Assembly (NCBI GenBank): GCA_012522985.1
Contig: JAAYJJ010000183.1
Span: forward strand, 1 to 5,570
From: Aliarcobacter butzleri
GTDB taxonomy: Bacteria > Campylobacterota > Campylobacteria > Campylobacterales > Arcobacteraceae
Length of the DNA stretch: 5,570 bases
Direction of reading: 5' to 3'
Position 1 is the stretch's first letter, and every line of letters begins with the position of its first letter. Below, one piece after another: positions 1 through 5,570 of the stretch. Under the pieces are notes generated by a model. It searched no databases and was not told the DNA's origin. It was given only the letters and a program-made list of their open reading frames with translations. The translations under genes and the position numbers were made by a program.

Positions 1-157
1 AAAAGCATCTATTTAAGAAAATACGATATAAAAGTAGATTTTATAATATATATCTATTTATAATATGTTTTAGTAATCAATAAAAAATTTATGCAGATTT
101 TTCATTTTTAGCTATGAGCTATAAAATCTCCTAAAAAACAACTCACTTTATAAGGTT
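1..157. other. AT-rich intergenic stretch, no gene seen
   Basis: No credible open reading frame on either strand. It holds several TATAAT-like hexamers on the plus strand (42-47 and 59-64) and a small 5-bp dyad at 109-121, none convincing in such AT-rich DNA. It is probably the spacer to the next gene left of the window. Confidence 0.5.
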
Positions 158-196
158 TTTATATACTTTTTTGAACAGTTCAAAAAAGTATATAAA
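158..196. repeat. Perfect 19-bp inverted repeat (palindrome) after the small periplasmic gene
   Basis: TTTATATACTTTTTTGAAC at 158-176 is followed by a single A and then its exact reverse complement at 178-196. It begins 7 bp after the stop at 204. It may act as the operon's terminator, but neither strand has a U-tract after the stem; the T6 runs lie inside the arms. The core TTGAACTGTTCAA also has the look of an operator for a dimeric repressor. Symmetry makes strand assignment impossible. Confidence 0.8.
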
Positions 197-203
197 GCTA
201 TAT

Positions 204-635
204 TTATTTAGAAAGTTTTAAAAAGGTATTCCACTGTTCATCGTTTAAAACACTTTTAAAATGTGCTATAACTTCAAGCTTAACATCAATAGCCTCTCTT
301 TTTATTTGTGCTATTTTATCTAGCATATCTTTAACATCTTCTTTTGATTTTCCTTGTAATATATCCCTTTGAACTCTTTTTTCCAAACCATATGCTTCAT
401 TCATTTTAGCCTGATAAACATCATGCATCAAAGGTTTTACAAGTTTCATAATCTTTGCTCTTTGCTCATCAGTTACATTTAATTCACCGCTTTTTAGATA
501 TGTATTTGGAATTTGAATCTTTATCAAATCATAAATTTTTGGTGTTTTTTGTTCAACCAAAACAGCTGTTTCTTTTGCATTTGCACTTAACCCAAAACAT
601 ACAACACATATTGTACTTAATAGTAATTTTTTCAT
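204..635 (-). CDS. Small helical periplasmic protein, Spy/CpxP/ZraP-like (LTxxQ-type motifs)
   Basis: A 143-residue exported protein. Residues 1-20 (MKKLLLSTICVVCFGLSANA) form a signal peptide, leaving a mature chain of about 123 residues without cysteine. The mature part is highly charged and predicted mostly alpha-helical from about residue 52 on. Two related motifs, LNVTDEQRAKIMKL (52-65) and LNDEQWNTFLKL (130-141), bracket the helical region and resemble the LTxxQ motifs of the Spy/CpxP/ZraP periplasmic family, whose members act as chaperones or metal-stress sensors. M70, H71 and M78 form a possible weak metal site. The family call is by motif only and the match is loose, so a lineage-specific protein of unknown role is the alternative. 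The gene starts 8 bp after the receptor stop; its AAGGA ribosome site overlaps that stop, so expression should follow the receptor and its Fur control. Confidence 0.65.
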   Translation of the reverse strand: MKKLLLSTICVVCFGLSANAKETAVLVEQKTPKIYDLIKIQIPNTYLKSGELNVTDEQRAKIMKLVKPLMHDVYQAKMNEAYGLEKRVQRDILQGKSKEDVKDMLDKIAQIKREAIDVKLEVIAHFKSVLNDEQWNTFLKLSK

Positions 636-646
636 CTTTATCCTTA
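636..646 (-). promoter_or_regulatory. Ribosome site overlapping the receptor stop codon
   Basis: On the minus strand the receptor's TAA stop runs directly into GGA, giving TAAGGA, followed by five bases (TAAAG) and the ATG of the small periplasmic gene. Ribosomes ending the receptor would sit on this site, a layout that favours translational coupling and fixes the start of the small gene at 635. Confidence 0.7.
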
Positions 647-2698
647 AAATTTATATTTTATGCCTACATAATAATTTGATTTCTCAATCATTCCCAAATC
701 ATCTGCTATAGTTTTTCTAAATAAATTATCAATCCCTGCAAAAAGATCAGTATCTTTAAATGCATCACTATATATGACTTTAAAATTTGTTACACTAAAT
801 CCCCCTAATGTTTCATCTATATCATTTATTTGTTTACCTACATATTTGGTTATACTCCTAAGTTCCAGATTTTGTATAGGAAAATAGCTCAAAGTCAAAC
901 TAGCCAAGTTTTTGGGAGTGTATATAAGCTTTAAATTATCTGTTTTATTTTTTGCTTTTATATCACTATAAGTTATTTTTGCTATAAAATCATCTACAGG
1001 AGAGATTGTAAAACCAGCCTCATATCCTTTGATTTCACTTTTAGAAATATTTTTAAAACTATTATATGTTGCTGTTGAAAATTGAGAGATTCTATCTTTT
1101 ATCTCTGTTTTAAATGTAGATATATCAAGACTCCAAATATCACCTTTTGTAATCAATCCAAACTCAACTGTTTCACTGGTTTCTGGTTTTAACTCCAATG
1201 CTGTATTTTTACCTGCTGTTACATCAATAACAGATGTCCCCAGCATTTTTTTGCCATTTGGATTTGTCTGATCTACATACAACTCTTTATCTTCAGGATT
1301 TCTAAATCCTTGAGAATAGTTTGCTTTTAGCTTGGTATTAGATGCTATATCATATGTACCTCCAAAACTCACTGATGTGTTACTCTCTCCTACGGTATCT
1401 TTATCATATCTTGCACCATAAACTAGATTTAACTTATCAAAAGGCATATATTCGTGTTGAGCAAACAGACCTTTATATTTTCTATCAGCTACATTAAATG
1501 CTGTTGATTTTACATCTGTTATTCTATAGTCAAGCCCAAATAAAACTCTATTATCTTCTGATATAGAATAAGTTGTTAACAAGTCATTGTTTATATGTTT
1601 GATAGTAGTTTTATTTATACTAGATAAAGAAGCCTCTTTTGAAGCATATCCTAACTCTTTCCACAATGTTGTATAAACTTTTCTATCTTTATCATATTTT
1701 GAGTAAGAAATATTATATTTAATATCTAAATTATCATTTGGAGTATAAGTCAATCCAGAACCAATAACAATTCTTTTATTATCATCAAACTGTTCGGTTG
1801 GTATATATTTGGATTTTATTGTATTTCCACCTTGAATATATGCTGTTTCATACATATTACTTATATATTCGCCGTTTTTATCCTCTTTCATATAACTTAT
1901 ATCAAAATCAATTTTAAAATAATCATTAACATATTGAGTAAGTCCTGCACCTATGTTTTTTAACTCCAAATTATCTTGATAATCTCTATTTACATTATAT
2001 GAATCATTAAGATTAGCTCTCAATGTTGCCCAATTACCGCCACCAACAAGTAAAGATGGTGAAGTTTCAGCACCAGCTTGCATAACCTTTACATCAGTAT
2101 TTTGTTTTTTTGTCAAAGCATCTCTTTTTAGATAACTTGCATAAAGTCTATAAGAAGTTTTACCTTCTAAACCATGTACAAATAGATCTGTACCATTTTT
2201 ATTTTTACCATGAGTTAATACTATATCACCGCCAAAACTCTCTTTTGGTTTTTTTGTAATAATATTTATAACTCCACCCATAGCATCACTACCATAAAGC
2301 AAAGATGAACTCCCTTTTACTATCTCTATTCTTTCTATCATAGAAGCTGGAATCCTATCAAGTTCATAGGTTTTACTAAACTCACCATTAACTCTTCTTC
2401 CATCTATCAAATAAAGTGTATCACTATGTGCCATACCCCTAACACTCATCATAGCACCATTATTGCCTGTTACTTGAAGATATATACTACCTTCACTATT
2501 TAATATTTCACCTACATTTGAAGCACCACTATTGTTTATCTCTTCATTTGTAATCACACTTACTTGCATTGGTAAATCAGAAATCTGACTTTTAGTTTTA
2601 GTAGCTACTGTAACAACTTCATCTAAATAATAGATATCAGATGCACATAATAGTGTAGATGTAGCCAAACCTACACTAATAATTTTTTTTATATTCAT
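644..2698 (-). CDS. TonB-dependent outer-membrane receptor (complete), likely iron or metal chelate uptake
   Basis: A full-length 684-residue TonB-dependent receptor. Residues 1-20 are a signal peptide. A TonB box, DEVVTVA, is at 26-32. The plug domain (about 38-150) shows VRGMAHSDTLYLIDGRRVNG, IPASMIERIEIVKG and SSLLYGSDAMGGVINIITKK, all diagnostic. The beta-barrel fills about 155-684, with the LELKPETSETVEFGL block, DNLFRK near the end and a terminal YKF signature. Length is normal for the CirA/FepA/BtuB class. The start is supported by AGGA four bases upstream and by the signal peptide. Two Fur boxes precede it, pointing to iron-repressed expression and hence an iron, haem or siderophore ligand, although the sequence does not identify which. 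The stop is 8 bp from the next gene, whose ribosome site overlaps this stop, so the two are cotranscribed. It is clearly different in sequence from the receptor at the right edge, not a recent tandem copy. Confidence 0.95.
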   Translation of the reverse strand: MNIKKIISVGLATSTLLCASDIYYLDEVVTVATKTKSQISDLPMQVSVITNEEINNSGASNVGEILNSEGSIYLQVTGNNGAMMSVRGMAHSDTLYLIDGRRVNGEFSKTYELDRIPASMIERIEIVKGSSSLLYGSDAMGGVINIITKKPKESFGGDIVLTHGKNKNGTDLFVHGLEGKTSYRLYASYLKRDALTKKQNTDVKVMQAGAETSPSLLVGGGNWATLRANLNDSYNVNRDYQDNLELKNIGAGLTQYVNDYFKIDFDISYMKEDKNGEYISNMYETAYIQGGNTIKSKYIPTEQFDDNKRIVIGSGLTYTPNDNLDIKYNISYSKYDKDRKVYTTLWKELGYASKEASLSSINKTTIKHINNDLLTTYSISEDNRVLFGLDYRITDVKSTAFNVADRKYKGLFAQHEYMPFDKLNLVYGARYDKDTVGESNTSVSFGGTYDIASNTKLKANYSQGFRNPEDKELYVDQTNPNGKKMLGTSVIDVTAGKNTALELKPETSETVEFGLITKGDIWSLDISTFKTEIKDRISQFSTATYNSFKNISKSEIKGYEAGFTISPVDDFIAKITYSDIKAKNKTDNLKLIYTPKNLASLTLSYFPIQNLELRSITKYVGKQINDIDETLGGFSVTNFKVIYSDAFKDTDLFAGIDNLFRKTIADDLGMIEKSNYYVGIKYKF

Positions 2699-2734
2699 TT
2701 TTTCCTTTTTCCTTCAAACTTTTGGCTGGCTACT

Positions 2735-2764
2735 ATTATATAAATTTGCTTGCTAATAAGTTAA
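2735..2764 (-). promoter_or_regulatory. Candidate proximal sigma70 promoter of the second receptor
   Basis: The minus strand has a perfect -10 TATAAT at 2740-2735 preceded, after 18 bp, by TTAACT at 2764-2759 (4 of 6 to TTGACA). Transcription would begin near 2728, giving a leader of about 30 nt that contains GAAGGA and a second AGGA just before the ATG. Confidence 0.55.
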
Positions 2765-2766
2765 AT

Positions 2767-2781
2767 TAATAATAATTATCG
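2767..2781 (-). promoter_or_regulatory. Fur box (proximal) upstream of the second receptor
   Basis: The minus-strand 15-mer CGATAATTATTATTA has two mismatches to the 7-1-7 Fur consensus TGATAATNATTATCA. It ends 2 bp upstream of a candidate -35 hexamer (TTAACT) and contains the GATAAT of a second candidate -10, so a repressor bound here would block RNA polymerase at either promoter. The AT-rich background lowers confidence a little. Confidence 0.6.
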
Positions 2782-2806
2782 AAATAATATATAAATAATA
2801 CTTAAA
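2775..2806 (-). promoter_or_regulatory. Candidate distal promoter with Campylobacter-type TTTAAGTNTT block
   Basis: The minus strand has TTTAAGTATT at 2806-2797, an exact match to the TTTAAGTNTT element described in Campylobacter jejuni promoters. Sixteen bases later comes GATAAT (2780-2775), 5 of 6 to TATAAT. This -10 lies inside the proximal Fur box. It may be an alternative start point or simply AT-rich background. Confidence 0.35.
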
Positions 2807-2819
2807 ATATACTTAATTT

Positions 2820-2834
2820 TGAGAATGATTATCA
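2820..2834 (-). promoter_or_regulatory. Fur box (distal) upstream of the second receptor
   Basis: The minus-strand 15-mer TGATAATCATTCTCA matches the 7-1-7 Fur consensus TGATAATNATTATCA with a single mismatch. It lies between the upstream terminator and the receptor promoters, about 120 bp from the start codon, and overlaps a perfect 7-bp dyad (AATGATT, 3 nt, AATCATT at 2824-2840). This is strong sequence evidence for Fe-dependent repression by Fur; binding itself is inference. Confidence 0.75.
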
Positions 2835-2859
2835 ATCATTATTTTTTATTATACATAAA

Positions 2860-2892
2860 AAAAGGGTAGTTGCTATAAACAACTACCCTTTT
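2860..2892 (-). terminator. Intrinsic terminator after the PepSY gene
   Basis: A perfect 13-bp inverted repeat (AAAAGGGTAGTTG on one arm, CAACTACCCTTTT on the other) with a 7-nt loop lies 46 bp after the PepSY stop. On the minus strand the stem runs straight into a T7 tract (complement of 2863-2857), the classical rho-independent form. The plus-strand side has only four Ts, so it mainly serves the minus strand and separates the DUF4198-PepSY unit from the next receptor. Confidence 0.9.
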
Positions 2893-2938
2893 AGTTAAAT
2901 ATTTTTAAATTAATATAGCTATTATATACTCTTTTAGG

Positions 2939-4051
2939 CTATTTTGCTCTTTTCTTCTTCCACCTATCAAAATACAACATATACCCAGTAATAGCAAAAA
3001 GTGCCATAAGTGCTGATGAGATAAAATAAGCCATTTTACCAAACCAACCAAAAAACTCCCCACTATGAAGTGGCAAAATACTACTTGCTATCTTTTCATT
3101 TAGTTTTTTATCTTGATATTTCATCTGCTTTACTACTTCTTGTTTTTGTATATCTATCTCCATAGAGTTTGTTTCTCTATAGTGAGTGGAGTCTGCAAAA
3201 AGATAAGTCATAGTATAGGTACCATTTTTACTTGGATTTACTCTTAAACTAGCATTTTTATACTCTTTTTCGACACTATTTTCAAATATTTCAATAGTTG
3301 CTTCTATATCATCAAAAACTATTTTTTGATTTTGTGCTACTGATGGTGCGGCTCTTTTTGGTTGTTCTACTCCCAAAATACTAAACATAGCCCCTCTATA
3401 CCAATCATAAGACCAATAAAGTCCCGTCAAACACATCAAAAGAAAAAAAGGCACTACCCATAGTCCCAAAGCACTATGCATAGTAGATAAAAATGCTCTA
3501 TTTTTTTGCCTAAAGCTAAAAGTAAAACTCTTTAAAACACCCTTTTTTATCCTAGCCCAATATACAACTATACCGCTAATAGTAAGTATAATAGCAGCTA
3601 TCGTAGCAAGAGCAACAGCATGTTTACCAACAACTTGCATACTTCCTTCAAAAGCCAACCATCTATGAAGTCTAAAAACAAACATAAAAAAATCTTTTCC
3701 TATCACTTGTGGTAAAACCTCAGCAGTATAGGGGTTTAAATAGATATTTTCACCCCTTTTAGAACCATCTTGTGATATATTAAGATAGATTGAACTATTT
3801 ATATCACTAGAAAAATTTATACTATTTATCTTATGTTCTAGATGTTGTTCTTGATAAAGTTCTACCACCTGTGATAGAGCAAGTCGTTCCTGATTTTGTG
3901 GAACTTCTACATAATATGTATCTTTATTTATAAGATTCATTATCTCTTTTTCATAAGATAATATTGCTCCACTAACTCCTACAATAAGAAGCAATACCCC
4001 AAAAACTGCTCCCAAAAACCAGTGCAACCAAAACCAAAAAGTTTTATACAT
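2939..4051 (-). CDS. PepSY-type four-helix inner-membrane protein, putative ferrisiderophore/metal reductase
   Basis: A 370-residue inner-membrane protein of the PepSY-associated TM family (FoxB/PiuB-like). Predicted helices lie at about residues 12-34, 141-165, 190-214 and 337-361. A PepSY-like periplasmic domain lies between helices 1 and 2 (about 35-125) and a second periplasmic domain between helices 3 and 4 (about 215-325). Family-style motifs are visible: FWLHWFLG at the start, FRLHRWL (H129), GKHA (H144), STMHSALGLW (H192), LTGLYWSY, and LPLHSGEFFGWFGK (H329). The histidines at helix ends (H10, H129, H144, H192, H329) are placed as haem ligands would be; FoxB is known as a haem-containing periplasmic ferrisiderophore reductase. 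No flavodoxin-like or other cytosolic reductase domain is fused, so electrons would probably come from the quinone pool or another partner. The charged tail (RWKKKRAK) fits a cytoplasmic C terminus. An AGGT ribosome site precedes the ATG by 5 nt. The reductase role is inference. Confidence 0.85.
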   Translation of the reverse strand: MYKTFWFWLHWFLGAVFGVLLLIVGVSGAILSYEKEIMNLINKDTYYVEVPQNQERLALSQVVELYQEQHLEHKINSINFSSDINSSIYLNISQDGSKRGENIYLNPYTAEVLPQVIGKDFFMFVFRLHRWLAFEGSMQVVGKHAVALATIAAIILTISGIVVYWARIKKGVLKSFTFSFRQKNRAFLSTMHSALGLWVVPFFLLMCLTGLYWSYDWYRGAMFSILGVEQPKRAAPSVAQNQKIVFDDIEATIEIFENSVEKEYKNASLRVNPSKNGTYTMTYLFADSTHYRETNSMEIDIQKQEVVKQMKYQDKKLNEKIASSILPLHSGEFFGWFGKMAYFISSALMALFAITGYMLYFDRWKKKRAK

Positions 4052-4060
4052 CTCTTACCT

Positions 4061-4717
4061 CTATTTTCCTTCCCAAATGATACCTTGATCAACACTTATA
4101 CTATATGTAAGAACATTGATAGTTTTTGTATAAGCCTTACCATCTACTTCACCTTTTGTAGGATCTTCATATCTTGCTTCTATTAGATAAGTTCCCTTCC
4201 AAGGGGTAAGTATAGTTACCTCTGCTTGATCATTGGTATAAAAACTTTTTTCCCATTTACTAGGAGATATAACTGTTACTTTTGTATTTGGCATAGCTTT
4301 ATCATCTAAAAGTAGTTTAAATGTATTACTATTTTTTTCCAAAGGAACCAAATCAAAGTTTGCTAAAGCTTGAGTACTCTCTCTTCCACTTTTTGCATAA
4401 CTTATTTTTCTTATTGATTCTTGTGTTCTTTTATTTACTCTAGGAAGACCAGCTTCAACTAGCATAAAATCACTATCTTTAGTCAAAACCAAATCTATAC
4501 TCTTTTGTGATCTTTTTACCTCTTTTACTATCTCCTTTGGAAAGAAATTTTCAGCTTTAACCCTATCCAAAAAGTTTACTCCCTCTTTTAGATCATCAAC
4601 AAACTCACCAAAAAAAATCTGTGCATCTGTTTTGTTTTTTTCTACCCATATTTCATGTGCATTTGCACTTGTTAGAAGTAGTGTTGAAACTACTAAACTA
4701 TAAACCATATTTTTCAT
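4061..4717 (-). CDS. Exported DUF4198-type periplasmic protein with N-terminal histidine
   Basis: A 218-residue exported protein. Residues 1-20 form a signal peptide ending SANA, so the predicted mature protein starts HEIWVEK. An N-terminal His followed by a Trp two residues later (H-x-x-W) is typical of the DUF4198/NikM-like group (COG5266-type periplasmic proteins), which are found beside metal transport genes. The remainder looks like two small beta-rich domains; a stretch around residues 145-200 (TKVTVISPS, then TPWKGTYLIEARY) resembles an Ig-like or carboxypeptidase-regulatory-like fold. There are no cysteines, and the mature N-terminal His is the only histidine in the chain. The start is supported by AGGAG five bases upstream of the ATG. 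The stop is 9 bp before the PepSY gene, so the two form an operon. A role in periplasmic metal binding or delivery is inferred from family and context; no biochemical function is established for this group as far as I know. Confidence 0.75.
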   Translation of the reverse strand: MKNMVYSLVVSTLLLTSANAHEIWVEKNKTDAQIFFGEFVDDLKEGVNFLDRVKAENFFPKEIVKEVKRSQKSIDLVLTKDSDFMLVEAGLPRVNKRTQESIRKISYAKSGRESTQALANFDLVPLEKNSNTFKLLLDDKAMPNTKVTVISPSKWEKSFYTNDQAEVTILTPWKGTYLIEARYEDPTKGEVDGKAYTKTINVLTYSISVDQGIIWEGK

Positions 4718-4740
4718 TTTTTCTCCTATTTTAAAATCTT

Positions 4741-4770
4741 AACATATCTGTTTTAACGAAAGTTTAACAA
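4741..4770 (-). promoter_or_regulatory. Possible promoter of the DUF4198-PepSY operon
   Basis: The minus strand shows TTGTTA (4770-4765, 4 of 6 to the sigma70 -35) and, 18 bp later, TATGTT (4746-4741, 4 of 6 to -10). This would leave a short leader of about 17 nt after the start point, ending with the AGGAG ribosome site at 4727-4723. Both hexamers are imperfect, so this is only a candidate. Confidence 0.3.
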
Positions 4771-4773
4771 AAA

Positions 4774-4788
4774 CAATAATTACTATCA
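4774..4788 (-). promoter_or_regulatory. Candidate Fur box upstream of the DUF4198-PepSY pair
   Basis: The minus-strand 15-mer TGATAGTAATTATTG matches the 7-1-7 Fur consensus TGATAATNATTATCA at 12 of the 14 defined positions or the free centre (three mismatches). It sits 3 bp upstream of a possible -35 element. In AT-rich DNA such a match can arise by chance, so support is modest and rests partly on the same geometry seen at the better site upstream of the second receptor. Confidence 0.35.
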
Positions 4789-4791
4789 ATA

Positions 4792-4821
4792 AATAAGAGC
4801 TATATTGAACTAGCCCTTATT
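4792..4821 (-). terminator. Probable weak terminator after the partial receptor
   Basis: On the minus strand an 11-bp stem (AATAAGGGCTA pairing with TAGCTCTTATT, one G:U pair) encloses an 8-nt loop and starts 9 nt after the receptor stop codon. The sequence after it (TATTGATAG) is only partly U-rich, so termination may be incomplete and allow read-through into the DUF4198 gene. Confidence 0.5.
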
Positions 4822-4830
4822 GTATAGTAC

Positions 4831-5570
4831 TTAGAAAGTATAAACTACATTCATCCAAAAACTTCTATTTGATGAGATATTACTATACTCACTATAATAT
4901 ATAGTATCTCCAACTCTATCAACTACCTCATATTTCATAAAGTCTTTATCAAATAAGTTGTTTATTCTTCCATTAAATGTGATATTTTTATCCAACTTAT
5001 ATGATGCTCCTAGGTTCCAAATAGAGTAATCTTTATAGTATAAGTCTTGATTTGCTCCAGCTTTTTGATATCGTTGTTTAAACCTATCAACCTCAGCACT
5101 ATATTGTAAATATGTATTAAACTTTGGTGTAGTTTGCCAATCAAGTGTAATATTATACATATGTTTTGGGCTACTTGTTAGTGGTTTACCATCTTTTTGG
5201 GAATCATCTGATTTGATTTTGGATTTCATATATGTCCAATTGGCTTTTAGTGATAAATCATCAATTATCAAGTACTTTCCTGATAATTCCAAGCCTTTTA
5301 TTGAAGCTTTACCAACATTTTGTTTTTGTTTTGGAGGATTTGCTGCATTTACAAAAGCACCCCAATCACCCACATCTGCTATAGGTATATCTGTCGATTC
5401 TATTTTATCTTTAAAACTATTTTCAAATAAAGTTATATTAAAATTATGTCTATTTTCATGCTCATAATAAGCAGCTATCTCTTTGCTTAAGCTCTTTTCT
5501 GGTTTAAGATCTGGATTACCGAACATCGGTGAAGTTCCTTGACTTCCAAATCCTGTAATACCTTCTTGTA
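4831..5570 (-). CDS. TonB-dependent outer-membrane receptor, C-terminal part (5' end outside window)
   Basis: The last ~245 residues of a TonB-dependent receptor, an outer-membrane beta-barrel that imports siderophores or other metal chelates using TonB energy. The sequence shows the hallmark block GNPDLKPEKS, a later KASIKGLELSGKY strand pair, an NLFDKDF motif near the end and the terminal aromatic signature VVYTF typical of barrels recognised by BAM. The reading frame stays open from the first in-frame Met (codon at 5526-5524) to the window edge, adding residues such as GITGFGSQGTSP. That Met is therefore internal, and the N-terminal plug and signal peptide lie outside the window. The pattern is closest in style to the FepA/CirA/CfrA siderophore-receptor group, but the ligand cannot be assigned. 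Its stop lies 113 bp before the DUF4198 gene, with a hairpin in between, so it may or may not be cotranscribed with the downstream pair. Confidence 0.93.
   Translation of the reverse strand, partial: QEGITGFGSQGTSPMFGNPDLKPEKSLSKEIAAYYEHENRHNFNITLFENSFKDKIESTDIPIADVGDWGAFVNAANPPKQKQNVGKASIKGLELSGKYLIIDDLSLKANWTYMKSKIKSDDSQKDGKPLTSSPKHMYNITLDWQTTPKFNTYLQYSAEVDRFKQRYQKAGANQDLYYKDYSIWNLGASYKLDKNITFNGRINNLFDKDFMKYEVVDRVGDTIYYSEYSNISSNRSFWMNVVYTF

Noticed and set aside
7..60. Direct repeat ATCTATTTA at 7-15 and 52-60
   Set aside because: Nine bases of A/T-rich sequence, only two copies, no regular spacing; not evidence of a repeat array or CRISPR.
70..105. 11-codon minus-strand frame starting MKNLHKF
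   Set aside because: Very short, and the only AGGAG nearby (132-128) is 22 nt from the ATG, too far to serve as its ribosome site.
109..121. Small dyad TAGCT-ATG-AGCTA
   Set aside because: Only 5-bp arms with no U-tract on either strand; expected by chance in DNA of this composition.
455..679. Plus-strand open frame of 74 codons
   Set aside because: It lies antisense across the end of the receptor gene and most of the small periplasmic gene, both well supported, and its product is a low-complexity Phe/Leu/His-rich chain with no recognisable domain.
2639..2698. Cys18 near the receptor's signal-peptide end as a lipobox
   Set aside because: The preceding residues (T-L-L-C) do not fit the lipobox, which needs a small residue just before Cys, and TonB receptors of this size are not normally lipoproteins.
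5213..5467. Plus-strand open frame of 84 codons
   Set aside because: Wholly antisense to conserved TonB-receptor barrel sequence; the protein has no family features and is a shadow of the real gene.
5524..5526. ATG as possible start of the right-hand receptor fragment
   Set aside because: The frame stays open upstream to the window edge and encodes further receptor-like sequence; there is no signal peptide or plug, so this Met is internal.

Overview
The window is very AT-rich (about 30% GC by eye). All five coding regions lie on the minus strand, and signal peptides of the MKK...L/ANA type are common. Together with the promoter style (a TTTAAGTNTT-like block, AT-rich Fur boxes), this suggests a Campylobacterota (epsilonproteobacterial) genome, for example an Arcobacter or Sulfurimonas relative. 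That placement is inference from composition and protein flavour; no marker gene is present.

In the direction of transcription (right to left): (1) 5570-4831 is the C-terminal part of a TonB-dependent outer-membrane receptor, cut by the window edge and followed by a modest hairpin at 4821-4792. (2) A 113-bp gap holds a weak Fur-box-like site and a possible promoter. (3) 4717-4061 is a small exported protein of the DUF4198 type whose mature form begins with histidine. (4) 4051-2939, only 9 bp further on, is a four-helix PepSY-type inner-membrane protein resembling FoxB/PiuB ferrisiderophore reductases. A clear intrinsic terminator at 2892-2860 ends this unit. (5) A 240-bp intergenic region carries that terminator, two good Fur-box matches and two candidate promoters. 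(6) 2698-644 is a complete 684-residue TonB-dependent receptor. (7) 635-204, 8 bp further on, is a small helical periplasmic protein with LTxxQ-like motifs, reminiscent of Spy/CpxP/ZraP. (8) A perfect 19-bp inverted repeat at 158-196 follows, then about 157 bp of AT-rich DNA in which I see no gene.

Read together, this is an iron or metal-chelate acquisition locus under likely Fur control. Two different outer-membrane receptors bring metal chelates into the periplasm. A periplasmic metal-binding candidate (DUF4198) and a putative haem-containing inner-membrane reductase (PepSY) would act on the imported metal. The Spy-like protein is translationally linked to the second receptor and could be a periplasmic chaperone or metal-stress factor. 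The substrates cannot be determined from sequence alone. No mobile element, CRISPR array, tRNA or rRNA was seen.
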